A stretch of DNA of 30,549 nucleotides, taken from the NCBI GenBank assembly GCA_016282815.1, contig JAEELU010000083.1:1-30549 (forward strand), in the 5' to 3' direction. A model generated the notes under the pieces. It searched no databases and had not been told where the DNA came from. It saw nothing but the letters and a program-made list of their open reading frames with translations. Every line of letters starts with the position of its first letter. The first letter of the stretch is position 1. Positions 15,701 to 24,045 of this stretch are shown here, one piece after another. This DNA comes from Acholeplasmatales bacterium. GTDB taxonomy: Bacteria > Bacillota_I > Bacilli_A > Acholeplasmatales > Anaeroplasmataceae. Both the position numbers and the translations under genes were made by a program.

Positions 15701-15895
15701 TTGCAATTACAAATTCTATTTGATATAATATCGGAGCGTGGGTAAAAGGCAGCAGCCCTATCCAATTAGTTAATATCTTAAAGCCGTATGGTTTAAATAG
15801 TAACCTTCGCTGCTTGATGGTGAACATTTTATTTAAGATATCCTATAATGATAGAGCCGGACGTTTATCCCCAAAAAAATAATAATATTTTAAGG
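15701..15895 (+). promoter_or_regulatory. rpsD promoter and structured leader
   Basis: The promoter is TTGCAA (15701-15706), 17 bases, TATAAT (15724-15729). The leader of about 170 bases folds into several helices: GGGTAAA (15740-15746) with TTTATCC (15864-15870), ATATCTTAAA (15773-15782) with TTTAAGATAT (15832-15841), and a possible crossing pair GCAGC (15749-15753) with GCTGC (15809-15813), suggesting a pseudoknot. No terminator precedes the AAGGAGGA ribosome site, so control would be at translation. Binding of S4 to its own leader is known in Bacillus; I infer the same here without an exact family match. Confidence 0.6.
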
Positions 15896-15906
15896 AGGAC
15901 ATATAA

Positions 15907-16509
15907 ATGTCAAGATTCACAGGTTCAAGCTGGAAGGTTTCTCGTCGTTTAAATTACTCTATCAGTGAAACTGGTAAGGAATTAGTTAAGAGAAAGACAG
16001 CTCCAGGACAACATGGTGCAAAGCGCACAAAGCAAAAAGAATATGGTTTACAGCTAGCTGAAAAGCAAAAGGTAAGATTCACTTATGGTGTATCTGAGAA
16101 GCAATTTGTTAAGACTTTCAACGAAGCATCTAAGATGCCAGGTATGACAGGTGTTAACTTCCTAAAGACTCTAGAGTGCCGTTTAGACAATCTAGTATAT
16201 CGTATGGGCTTCGCTTCTACTAGACCTCAAGCTCGTCAATTAGTAAATCATGGCCACATCCTAGTAGATGGTAAGAAGATCGATATTCCTTCATACCGTT
16301 TAAAGCCAGGTCAAACAATCTCTATGAAGGAAACTTCTAAGGATCTTAAGATTGTTAAGGCTAGCCTAGAGGCTAAGATTGCACGTCCTGAATATGTATC
16401 ATTTGACGCTGATAAGCAAGTTGGTACTTTCGTAAGAGTTCCTGAAAGAGATGAGTTCTTACCAGAAATCAACGAGCAGCTAATTGTCGAATTCTACAAC
16501 AGAGCATAG
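15907..16509 (+). CDS. rpsD: 30S ribosomal protein S4
   Basis: A 200-residue primary 16S rRNA-binding protein. The N-terminal half has RKTAPGQHG and the central S4 domain has LDNLVYRMGFASTRPQARQLVNHGHILVDGK. The N-terminal zinc-binding cysteines of some S4 proteins are absent, so it is the zinc-free type. The ATG follows a strong AAGGAGGA site. It is transcribed alone from its own promoter with a structured leader and ends at an intrinsic terminator. Confidence 0.98.
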   Translation: MSRFTGSSWKVSRRLNYSISETGKELVKRKTAPGQHGAKRTKQKEYGLQLAEKQKVRFTYGVSEKQFVKTFNEASKMPGMTGVNFLKTLECRLDNLVYRMGFASTRPQARQLVNHGHILVDGKKIDIPSYRLKPGQTISMKETSKDLKIVKASLEAKIARPEYVSFDADKQVGTFVRVPERDEFLPEINEQLIVEFYNRA

Positions 16510-16517
16510 TTATTTAA

Positions 16518-16545
16518 AAGGATTAGATATTCTAATCCTTTTTTT
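16518..16545 (+). terminator. rpsD terminator
   Basis: AAGGATTAGA pairs perfectly with TCTAATCCTT over a TAT loop, followed by further T. Confidence 0.93.
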
Positions 16546-16585
16546 CTTCTTCTTTTTCCTATATAATTAATATAAGGTGATTTCT

Positions 16586-17383
16586 ATGAACGAAAGCTAT
16601 AAATTATATTTACCAAAATCTAAAAGAGAAATAAAGCTAGATATATCACTACCTAAGAATAGAGAGGGTATTACCTTTGATACTCTATATTTTTTAGATG
16701 GTCAAAACGCCTTTAGTGATTCTAAGGCAGCCTTTGGTCGTTCTATAAGAGCGACTAAGGCTCTAAATAGCACAGCTAAATTTTTACATAAAAGAATTCT
16801 TGGTGTTGCCATACATAACAGTGGTACTGATTTAGGTAGAGTAAATGAATATACTCCATTTTATTTAACAAATGAGGAATCATTAAAATACCAAACTCAA
16901 AATATTGAAACATGTCATAATTTTTGTGATGATTTTATTTCTACAATAATACCATTTATAGAAACAAAATATAAAACCTATAAGGATTCTGAGCATAGAT
17001 TTATCTATGGCTCTTCCCTAGCCGCTACTACTGCTATATATTTAGCATTTAAATATAAGAATTCATTCAATTACATCGGTGCCTTTTCTACTGCCTCATT
17101 CCTATTTGAGGAGGAATTTATTAGCTTTATTAAGGATAATAAGGATATAAATAAAAAAATATTCCTATATGTAGGCGAAAAGGAGGAATCTGATGCTATG
17201 TACCAAAGGGATACATATCTTAATTCCTCTAAGCTATTATTTGATACATTTAAATCACTTGGTAATAGAATCAGATTATCAGTTGATGTAAATGGACTAC
17301 ATAATGAGGAAACATGGGGAAATCATATAAAGGAATTTATTAATTTTATTTATTTTGATGATGATATTATTGTAAGATTCTAG
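16586..17383 (+). CDS. Putative esterase, alpha/beta hydrolase (esterase D/IroE-like)
   Basis: A 265-residue cytoplasmic hydrolase. It shows the layout of the PF00756-type esterases: LYFLDGQNAF near the start, GVAIHNSGTDLGRVNEYTP, the nucleophile elbow YGSSLAA (Ser144) and a late histidine in HNEETW. The last glycine of the usual GxSxG is alanine here. The substrate is unknown. I start at the ATG at 16586 because the upstream in-frame GTG lies inside the AAGGTGA ribosome site. The next gene begins eight bases after its stop, so the two form a pair. Confidence 0.78.
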   Translation: MNESYKLYLPKSKREIKLDISLPKNREGITFDTLYFLDGQNAFSDSKAAFGRSIRATKALNSTAKFLHKRILGVAIHNSGTDLGRVNEYTPFYLTNEESLKYQTQNIETCHNFCDDFISTIIPFIETKYKTYKDSEHRFIYGSSLAATTAIYLAFKYKNSFNYIGAFSTASFLFEEEFISFIKDNKDINKKIFLYVGEKEESDAMYQRDTYLNSSKLLFDTFKSLGNRIRLSVDVNGLHNEETWGNHIKEFINFIYFDDDIIVRF

Positions 17384-17391
17384 GAGTATTT

Positions 17392-18315
17392 ATGAACTAT
17401 TTTACTAAGGCTAAGCCTTATAATTCATTAAATGAATATTATAAACAAAGATATGGTAAAAAGGTATCTAAAATAGCACTTAACGCAAGCTTTACCTGTC
17501 CTAACCGTGATGGAAAAAAGGGCTATGGTGGCTGTACATTTTGTAGTGGTGGATCAGGTGAATATGAGGATATATCTATAGCAAAGCAATTCACCCTTGT
17601 TAAGGATATAATCGATAATAAATGGCCTGATTCATTATATATTCCCTATTTTCAGGCATATTCTAATACCTATAAGCCTCTAGATGAGCTAAAGGGGCTA
17701 TATGAGGAGGCTATTAATCTTGCAGGTGACAAATGTGCAGGTATCGCAATAGCTACACGTGCAGACTGTATATCAGATGAATGCATTGAATATTTAGGTG
17801 AGCTAAATAAAAAAGTCCCAGTCTCAATTGAGCTAGGGCTTCAAACATCTAATATGGATACATCTAATTTAATAAATAGATGTATGACTAATGATGAATT
17901 TGTTGATACAGTAAATAGATTAAGGAAGCATAATATAGAAATAATAGCCCATATAATTAATGGGCTACCAAATGAAACTATTACTGATAATCTTAATACT
18001 ATTAAATTCATCAATAGCTTAGATATTCAAGGAGTTAAAATTCATTCACTTCTTCTCCTTGATAATACTAAAATGTACGATGATTATAAAAATAATCCAT
18101 TCCATATATTAACTATGGATGAATATGTAGAAATTGTAGCACTTGAAATTGCTAATCTTAGGGATGATATAATAATCCATAGATTACAGGCAGATGCTAA
18201 GCTTGATCATCTAGTTGAGCCTATGTGGACTCGTAAGAAATTTATCGTAATGAATAATATCGATAAATATTTAAGAAATAATAATTTATATCAAGGTAAG
18301 TATTATAAAGGGTAG
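17392..18315 (+). CDS. TIGR01212-type radical SAM protein (YtqA family)
   Basis: A 307-residue radical SAM protein. The iron-sulfur cysteines are in TCPNRDGKKGYGGCTFCS (Cys36, 48, 51), the C-x11-C-x2-C spacing of the YtqA/YhcC group, related in its core to Elp3. The radical SAM barrel features IELGLQTSN and HIINGLPNET follow. The reaction is unknown, though tRNA modification has been suspected for relatives. It follows the esterase-like gene by eight bases with AGGAG as ribosome site. Its end overlaps the end of the LeuRS-like gene on the other strand by 13 bases, without a terminator between. Confidence 0.88.
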   Translation: MNYFTKAKPYNSLNEYYKQRYGKKVSKIALNASFTCPNRDGKKGYGGCTFCSGGSGEYEDISIAKQFTLVKDIIDNKWPDSLYIPYFQAYSNTYKPLDELKGLYEEAINLAGDKCAGIAIATRADCISDECIEYLGELNKKVPVSIELGLQTSNMDTSNLINRCMTNDEFVDTVNRLRKHNIEIIAHIINGLPNETITDNLNTIKFINSLDIQGVKIHSLLLLDNTKMYDDYKNNPFHILTMDEYVEIVALEIANLRDDIIIHRLQADAKLDHLVEPMWTRKKFIVMNNIDKYLRNNNLYQGKYYKG

Positions 18316-20288
18316 CCCTCATTAACGATAGAAAATCTGCCATTAAATAGCTCCTCATATAATTCCTCTGATAGGAATGGGAATATAGGATGAACTACCT
18401 TTAAATAAATTAATATATCATGCTTAGAAAAATCAGCATTAAATATATTACTTTCAGTAAAGCTAACAACTAAAGAGATATATTCATTTAGCTTACATTT
18501 ATCAAGTAAATCCTTCGCATCCTCTGCGAATATATTAAATTTAATATCGTTATCCATAGAATAGTCACATTTGATTATTCTATTTTTTATTTTCTTTAGG
18601 AATAAATCATAATCATCGATGATATATTCATTAAATATAAGCTTTTCACTAATTGGGCTTGCTAAAGAAAATAATCTTACAGCATCAGGATTATGCTTAT
18701 CTAATATATTATCAAAATCAATTAAATTATTATTACTTCTTTTGATATCATTAAGCTTAATATCAAGTGTCTTATCTACTATTAATATTCTATTAGCGAG
18801 TCTTTCTAAATCAGGGAAATCCTTCTTAATAAAATTAAATATTACAAGTGGCATTAATAGCTCATTAATAATATTATCCTTATCTACTATTAATGTATCA
18901 ATTGGTAGGAAGTTTGCAAGCTCAAAATAATTACCTCTTGAGGTTAGGGCTTCTACGAAGCCTATTTCATCATAGGTAATTGATATTAATGGAGCGAGGC
19001 CTGTTGATATATTAGATGCCATTGTTCCATCTATTGCATTACCTGGTATTTTTACATCAGCGGATAATATTGGTCTAAATTGGCTAGAGAAATTAAATGG
19101 TAAATAATCCTCTAGTGATGAAATATTATTCTTATATTCCAAGAATGGGAATAATGCTCCAAATTTATCTAGCTGATGAATTAATATAGATGTATGTAAA
19201 TAGGCTTTACCACATTTAGCAATTTCAGCGTTAGTGAATGCTTCAAATATTGCATTATGGGCACTATTAATATCCATACCATCTAAAAAGTCTGAATTCA
19301 TTAATATATTATCATCTAATATATCTCTATATTCAAAGCCTTCAGTTTCTGCAAGTGTCATATCCTCATCACTTACGCTTGGTATACCTAAATAAATATC
19401 TGCACTATATAAATTAGAAATAAATACAGGTATATTATCTCCTGTTAATGGGTTAAATGCTGTAATACCACTATACATGAATAATGTTTTAGGATTTTTA
19501 ACATAATCCATAATCGAATCATATTCATCAACTGATACATAATCCTCTATTTTCATATGCTCTGGATTTAGGAATATATAGGCAACTCCTCCTAAATATT
19601 CTGGGCTATCCATATCAATATGTAATACATTACCATTACTACAGCTTAATTCTATTTTTAATACATCATGAGGCTTAAAATAATCTACAAGCTCATTTTT
19701 TATTTCATTATCTATATCTAAATCCTTAATATCTGAAATTATATTATCTAATATATCCTTAACATCAAGCTCAAATACCCTCATAGATTTTTTAGCTAAT
19801 GAGCCTGTAATATTAGAATCATATATCTTATTTGTTTTTTCATCCTGCATTACTATTGCGTTATGATATTTAATATATCCCTTTTCATATAAATTAATAA
19901 AATTTAATTGTAAATTAGAGATATATCCATTCTTTCTTAAATCAATAACCTTATTAGAATCTATTCCTACACCAAGCCTTAATAGCTGATTATAGAATAG
20001 CTTTGGAATATCATCATTTAAGGCATTACTTGATTTTCTTGATTCAATAAATGCAGATTGTGATAATGTATTAAATCCAATTGGGAATAATACATTTCTA
20101 TTTTGTAATCTATGATATCTGGCAAGTACATCTCCAATAACGGCACCTCTTATTTTACCGTTTTGAAAGCCATATAGATTACTTGTAGGGAAAGAGGAAA
20201 AAACGTAGCGCTTCTCCTTTAGTCTATCGCCATCGATTACGAAGTATTTTTCATTTTGCCACTTATTATATAAATCAGCGTAATCCAT
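18303..20288 (-). CDS. Degenerate leucyl-tRNA synthetase paralogue (predicted inactive as a synthetase)
   Basis: An intact 661-residue frame that follows LeuRS from end to end but is shorter than the usual ~800 or more. FPTSNLYGF...IGDVLARYHRLQ (33-62) lines up without gaps with the LeuRS HIGH region, but HVGH is replaced by QNGK (42-45). The KMSKS loop aligns with DIKRS (514-518). The editing-domain motif TTRPDT reads MDSPEY, although NPLTGDNIPVFI and the ..FLNPEH segment of the editing domain remain. HNPDAVRLF and a short anticodon-binding-like helical end are kept. It cannot activate leucine in the usual way. The ribosome site AGGGGAG is good and the frame is unbroken, so it is probably made. 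It lies just after acpP. Confidence 0.8.
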   Translation of the reverse strand: MDYADLYNKWQNEKYFVIDGDRLKEKRYVFSSFPTSNLYGFQNGKIRGAVIGDVLARYHRLQNRNVLFPIGFNTLSQSAFIESRKSSNALNDDIPKLFYNQLLRLGVGIDSNKVIDLRKNGYISNLQLNFINLYEKGYIKYHNAIVMQDEKTNKIYDSNITGSLAKKSMRVFELDVKDILDNIISDIKDLDIDNEIKNELVDYFKPHDVLKIELSCSNGNVLHIDMDSPEYLGGVAYIFLNPEHMKIEDYVSVDEYDSIMDYVKNPKTLFMYSGITAFNPLTGDNIPVFISNLYSADIYLGIPSVSDEDMTLAETEGFEYRDILDDNILMNSDFLDGMDINSAHNAIFEAFTNAEIAKCGKAYLHTSILIHQLDKFGALFPFLEYKNNISSLEDYLPFNFSSQFRPILSADVKIPGNAIDGTMASNISTGLAPLISITYDEIGFVEALTSRGNYFELANFLPIDTLIVDKDNIINELLMPLVIFNFIKKDFPDLERLANRILIVDKTLDIKLNDIKRSNNNLIDFDNILDKHNPDAVRLFSLASPISEKLIFNEYIIDDYDLFLKKIKNRIIKCDYSMDNDIKFNIFAEDAKDLLDKCKLNEYISLVVSFTESNIFNADFSKHDILIYLKVVHPIFPFLSEELYEELFNGRFSIVNEGYPL

Positions 20289-20300
20289 TTTATTCTCCCC

Positions 20301-20330
20301 TAAAAATTAAAGGAGCCATATTCTGGCTCC
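20301..20330 (-). terminator. Terminator between acpP and the LeuRS-like gene
   Basis: GGAGCCA (20330-20324) pairs perfectly with TGGCTCC (20318-20312) over five bases, then TTTAATTTTT. The downstream LeuRS-like gene has no room for its own promoter, so it probably depends on read-through. Confidence 0.8.
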
Positions 20331-20339
20331 ATCAGTTTA

Positions 20340-20570
20340 CTATAAGTTATTTTCGATATATTTTACAACATCTCCAACAGTTACCATTGACTCAGCCTGA
20401 GAATCATCAACTGTTATCTTAAATTCATCTTCAACTTCCATTACGATTTGTACTGCATCAATTGAATCAGCACCTAAATCATCTCTTAATTTAGCATCCA
20501 TTGTAACCTTATCAGCACTACAGTTAAGCTCTGATACAATTATCTTTTTTACCTTCTCAAAAACATCCAT
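20340..20570 (-). CDS. acpP: Acyl carrier protein
   Basis: A 76-residue acidic carrier protein. The phosphopantetheine attachment serine is Ser36 in LGADSIDAVQIVMEVEDEF. It carries growing acyl chains in fatty acid synthesis or a related pathway. It reads from its own promoter, TTGAAT (20626-20621) and TATAAT (20603-20598), 17 bases apart and overlapping the end of the preceding gene, with an AAGGAGGA ribosome site. No fatty acid synthesis genes are adjacent, so a specialised role with the LeuRS-like protein remains open. Confidence 0.93.
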   Translation of the reverse strand: MDVFEKVKKIIVSELNCSADKVTMDAKLRDDLGADSIDAVQIVMEVEDEFKITVDDSQAESMVTVGDVVKYIENNL

Positions 20571-20597
20571 TATAGAATCCTCCTTAAAATCATTTAA

Positions 20598-20626
20598 ATT
20601 ATACCAAAATATAAGAATTTATTCAA
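20598..20626 (-). promoter_or_regulatory. acpP promoter
   Basis: TTGAAT (20626-20621) and TATAAT (20603-20598) with a 17-base spacer. The -35 sits over the last codons of the upstream ACT-domain gene. Confidence 0.7.
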
Positions 20627-21050
20627 CAGCAAGAAGCATTACATCAAGAACATTTTTAATTTGCTTTAGCTCTGAAACAAAGCCTTGAATAGATATATCC
20701 ATATCTGTTAAGGAAATAGTTAATGTTACGAAAGCAACGTTATGGATTGGTAGCTCCTGATTGATAGTAAGAATATTAGCATTTCTAGAGGCAATATCAT
20801 TTAGGATATTTGATAATACGCCTGGTAGGTCAACAAGCTTTAATGATAATATTATTCTTTTACCTATAGCATCATTTGGTCTATTAACAAATTCCTTATA
20901 TTTATAGAAGGTAGATCTACTTAATCCAACCTCCTTACATGCCTCACTGACATTTAAGCCATTAGATATTTTTTCCTTTATTTCAATTACCTTTTCAAAA
21001 TAATCAGGTAATACCTTTTTATGAATTATAAAATATTCATGATTTGCCAT
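20619..21050 (-). CDS. ACT-domain regulator with HTH, UPF0735/PheB-like
   Basis: A 143-residue protein. An N-terminal helix-turn-helix-like segment (VSEACKEVGLSRSTFYKY, about 34-51) is followed by an ACT domain (about 68-143) starting KLVDLPGVLSNILNDIA. This is the layout of the UPF0735/PheB family, often placed beside threonine or phenylalanine pathway genes and thought to sense an amino acid. Its gene follows thrB by one base, so it is likely to regulate or report on the threonine branch. DNA binding has not been shown for the family as far as I know. Confidence 0.85.
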   Translation of the reverse strand: MANHEYFIIHKKVLPDYFEKVIEIKEKISNGLNVSEACKEVGLSRSTFYKYKEFVNRPNDAIGKRIILSLKLVDLPGVLSNILNDIASRNANILTINQELPIHNVAFVTLTISLTDMDISIQGFVSELKQIKNVLDVMLLAVE

Positions 21051-21051
21051 A

Positions 21052-21903
21052 TTATTCCTCCGAAATAGCTACACCATTTCCAACAGCTACTCTTTTATAA
21101 TTGTAGCCTGATAGCTTATTCTCATAATCATAATTGTTTGAAACAATTAGAATTGTAGAGCCACTACCTGAAATTGCTATAGCAACATTATCATTTGCTA
21201 ATAATTCCTTTATTTCATCATATTCCTTAATTAGCTTCTTACGATAAGGCTCATGGATTTTATCGATAAATAGCTTTTTAATTAATTCTATATCGCCACT
21301 TTCAAAGGCTCTTGGAATATTAACTATTCTAGATAGATTATTTACAATATCCTTTCTATTGTAGCATTTAGGCATAACACCTCTAGCCTTTTCTGTAGAA
21401 ATTGGCTTGCTTGGAATTACAACACCAAATGCTAGCTTATCTGAAACATTGTAAATATTAGGATAATATTTATCCTCGTATTTGAAGCTTGCAACTAAAG
21501 AGCCATAAATAGCAGGTGCTACATTATCAGGATGTCCCTCGATATTTGCACAAGCTGAAAATAGCTCATCCTTTGTATAAGGATTACCTAGAAAATGATT
21601 AGCTGCGAATACTCCAGCAACAATTAAGCTTGATGATGAGCCCATACCTCTAGAAACTGGTATATCACCCTTAAAGCCTATTGTTACAGGGATTGGTTCC
21701 TTATTTAGCTTTTTAAATAAATATATATATGAATCATAAACTAGATTATTTTTAATATTAGAATACTTTTCTAAAAAACCCTTAAATTTAAAATCATCAC
21801 TTTCCTCAAATGTAAATTCATTATATACATTTAAGGCCATTCCCAATGTATCAAAGCCTACACATAAATTAGCACTTGTAGCTTCTACTTTGATTCGTAG
21901 CAT
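21052..21903 (-). CDS. thrB: Homoserine kinase
   Basis: Phosphorylates homoserine with ATP, the step before threonine synthase. The GHMP-kinase ATP loop is IPVSRGMGSSSSL (81-93), preceded by ATSANLCVGFDTLGMAL. The C-terminal GHMP glycine motif AISGSGSTI is also present. At 283 residues it is slightly short but complete. It overlaps thrC by 19 bases and is followed at once by the ACT-domain gene. Confidence 0.95.
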   Translation of the reverse strand: MLRIKVEATSANLCVGFDTLGMALNVYNEFTFEESDDFKFKGFLEKYSNIKNNLVYDSYIYLFKKLNKEPIPVTIGFKGDIPVSRGMGSSSSLIVAGVFAANHFLGNPYTKDELFSACANIEGHPDNVAPAIYGSLVASFKYEDKYYPNIYNVSDKLAFGVVIPSKPISTEKARGVMPKCYNRKDIVNNLSRIVNIPRAFESGDIELIKKLFIDKIHEPYRKKLIKEYDEIKELLANDNVAIAISGSGSTILIVSNNYDYENKLSGYNYKRVAVGNGVAISEE

Positions 21904-23309
21904 TTTATTACCTCTGTAAGCTTATTATCAATATCCTTTAGGCTTACAATGTCACGCTCAAACTTAGGATAATTTAATACCTTTGGTATCTCAAGCTTGA
22001 ATTCTTTGCTTAATACATTAATAGATTCGAATGATTCATCTGCCTTAATATTAAATGCAGCAAGTACTGATTGAGGGAATTTAAATGGAGATGCAGTAGA
22101 TACTACTACTACCTTCTCATTATTCTTTGTATTATTCTTATAATCTAAATATGCTCCATAGCTACATGAAGTATGTGGATCAATTAAATACTTATAGTTA
22201 TCATAAACATATTTAATTACCTCTAATGTTTCATCCTCATTCTTTGAATATGCATAGAAATAATCAAATGGGTTCTTAAAATCATATTTACCATTATTCT
22301 TAAGCTCACTCATAAGCTTAGCTGTTTTAGCCTCATCCTCACCACTAGCATAATAAATAAATCTTTCTAAATTAGATGAAATCAAAATATCCATTGATGG
22401 AGAATTAGTTCTAAAGAAAGGTCTATTCTTATTATAAACACCCTTATTAAAGAATTCAGTTAATACATCATTCTTATTTGAAGCACAAATTAAGCTCTTA
22501 ACAGGTAATCCCATTGACTTTGCAAAATAGCCAGCAAGGATATTACCAAAGTTACCAGTAGGAACAGAGAATGATATTTCCTCTCCATCCTTAATTTCAC
22601 CCTTATTTAATAAATAAATATATGAATAGAAATAATATACGATTTGTGGTGCAAGTCTTGCAATATTAATTGAGTTTGCACTTGATAATGATAATTCCTT
22701 ATGGTTTTGGAAATATTCCTTAACAAAGCTTTGGCAATCATCAAAATTACCCTCTATTGCGAATACACTAGCATTTGTACCCTTAAATGAATTCATCTGT
22801 GCTTCCTGAACAGGTGAAATACCACCATTAGGGTATAATACTGCAATAGAAATACCAGGAATATTCTTAAATCCGTTTAAGGCAGCTCCACCTGTATCAC
22901 CTGATGTTGCAGTTAAAATAGTAATATTTCTTTTTACACCCATCTTCTCCTTAGAAAGCTTCATTAATCTAGGAAGTACAACAAGTGCTAAATCCTTAAA
23001 CGCAAGTGTAGGTCCATGGAATAGCTCTAAGAAATATGCATTATCACATTTCTTATAATCTACTACACTATCAATATCAAATGATTTATAAGCATTGCTA
23101 ATCTCATTTAATAATTCATCATATTCAAATTCTGTAAAGAATAAATTTAAAATCTTACTTGCTAGCTCTGGATATGATAGGTTTAAATAATCATGATAAT
23201 CAGCCTTTGGCATCTTATCAATTACATATAATCCGCCATCCTTAGCGATACCATTTAAAATTGCCTCATATGAAGTTACTAGCTCTTTTCCTCTTGTACT
23301 ATGAAACAT
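21885..23309 (-). CDS. thrC: Threonine synthase
   Basis: Converts O-phosphohomoserine to threonine with PLP. The PLP lysine is Lys105 in HGPTLAFKDLAL, and the phosphate cradle SVPTGNFGNILAGYFAK is present. The N-terminus FHSTRG with a long first domain fits the 470-500-residue class found in E. coli and yeast rather than the shorter plant/Bacillus class. It is the first gene of thrC-thrB-ACT, with GGAGGG as ribosome site. Aspartate kinase and homoserine dehydrogenase are not in the window. Confidence 0.95.
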   Translation of the reverse strand: MFHSTRGKELVTSYEAILNGIAKDGGLYVIDKMPKADYHDYLNLSYPELASKILNLFFTEFEYDELLNEISNAYKSFDIDSVVDYKKCDNAYFLELFHGPTLAFKDLALVVLPRLMKLSKEKMGVKRNITILTATSGDTGGAALNGFKNIPGISIAVLYPNGGISPVQEAQMNSFKGTNASVFAIEGNFDDCQSFVKEYFQNHKELSLSSANSINIARLAPQIVYYFYSYIYLLNKGEIKDGEEISFSVPTGNFGNILAGYFAKSMGLPVKSLICASNKNDVLTEFFNKGVYNKNRPFFRTNSPSMDILISSNLERFIYYASGEDEAKTAKLMSELKNNGKYDFKNPFDYFYAYSKNEDETLEVIKYVYDNYKYLIDPHTSCSYGAYLDYKNNTKNNEKVVVVSTASPFKFPQSVLAAFNIKADESFESINVLSKEFKLEIPKVLNYPKFERDIVSLKDIDNKLTEVIKCYESK

Positions 23310-23338
23310 AATAATCCCTCCAAAAAAAATACAAAATT

Positions 23339-23421
23339 ATTATAATATGGTTTTCTAGATTAAACAAGTGTTTTTCTACAAAAAACACTATTTTAATTAT
23401 AATTATTTTATAAATAATTAT
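23339..23421 (-). promoter_or_regulatory. thrC promoter with upstream inverted repeats
   Basis: TTGTTT (23367-23362) and TATAAT (23344-23339) are 17 bases apart. A perfect inverted repeat AGTGTTTTT (23367-23375) / AAAAACACT (23381-23389) abuts the -35. A second, AT-rich repeat ATAATTATTT / AAATAATTAT lies at 23399-23421. The first could be an operator; the second may be composition only. Confidence 0.5.
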
Positions 23422-23426
23422 CCAGT

Positions 23427-23455
23427 TAAAAAAAGAAGCTTAAATTTAAGCTTCT
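23427..23455 (-). terminator. Lipoprotein-gene terminator with embedded stop codon
   Basis: AGAAGCTTAAA and TTTAAGCTTCT form a perfect palindrome (23434-23455), followed by seven T on the minus strand. The TAA stop (23448-23446) is in the stem or central turn. Confidence 0.9.
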
Positions 23456-23982
23456 ACTGGGAAATATTCAGCGATGTAATCAGCAATTGCTCTAGCTGAT
23501 AATGTTGAACCATTTTGAGTGAACTTCTTAGATGCTTCATCCTTCTTAGATGAATCACATACTACACTACCACTCTTATTATATTCTACAAAGATAATAC
23601 CATCTGTACCTGGGTTAATACTCTTAACACCTAAAGCCTTTGTTAATTCAGCACCCTTGCTTTGATACTTGATAGCTTCCTGAGCATTTACGAAATAACA
23701 AACACCCTTGTAGCCGATAGTATCAAATTCATTTTGAATCTTTGATATTGCTGTAACAGAGTTTTCATTATTTGAAGAACCGATGATAATGACGAATTCA
23801 ACATTCTTATCCTCTCTCTTCTTATTAACCTCATCAGCTGTTAATACTACGAATGAATTACCATTCTCAAGCTCAGCACCCTTTGACTTAAAATCATTAT
23901 AAAAATTATATCCACAGCTTGTAAGAATGAATAAGAATCCAAAGATTACAAATAGTGGAATTATTCTCTTCACTAACTTCAT
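23446..23982 (-). CDS. Small predicted lipoprotein of unknown function
   Basis: A 178-residue protein with a lipoprotein signal peptide: basic MKLVKR, a hydrophobic core and the lipobox LTSC (about 19-22), so it should be anchored on the outer face of the membrane. The mature part alternates strands and helices (VEFVIIIGSSN..., GVCYFVNAQEA, DGIIFVEY), which recalls a thioredoxin-like fold without a CxxC motif; that is a weak structural guess. I use the ATG at 23982, six bases after GGAGG; the upstream GTG lies in the ribosome site region. It has its own promoter and terminator. Confidence 0.75.
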   Translation of the reverse strand: MKLVKRIIPLFVIFGFLFILTSCGYNFYNDFKSKGAELENGNSFVVLTADEVNKKREDKNVEFVIIIGSSNNENSVTAISKIQNEFDTIGYKGVCYFVNAQEAIKYQSKGAELTKALGVKSINPGTDGIIFVEYNKSGSVVCDSSKKDEASKKFTQNGSTLSARAIADYIAEYFPVEA

Positions 23983-24014
23983 TTTAATCCTCCACAAAAA
24001 GAAAATTCTATATA

Positions 24015-24043
24015 ATTATAAACTAGATAATAACCTTTTTCAA
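24015..24043 (-). promoter_or_regulatory. Promoter of the lipoprotein gene
   Basis: TTGAAA (24043-24038) and TATAAT (24020-24015), 17-base spacer, in the gap after the propeller gene. Confidence 0.7.
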
Positions 24044-24045
24044 GA

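Noticed and set aside
18300..18320. A terminator between the convergent YtqA-type and LeuRS-like genes
   Set aside because: Only a short GGG/CCC pairing is present within the overlapping gene ends and no T-tract follows.
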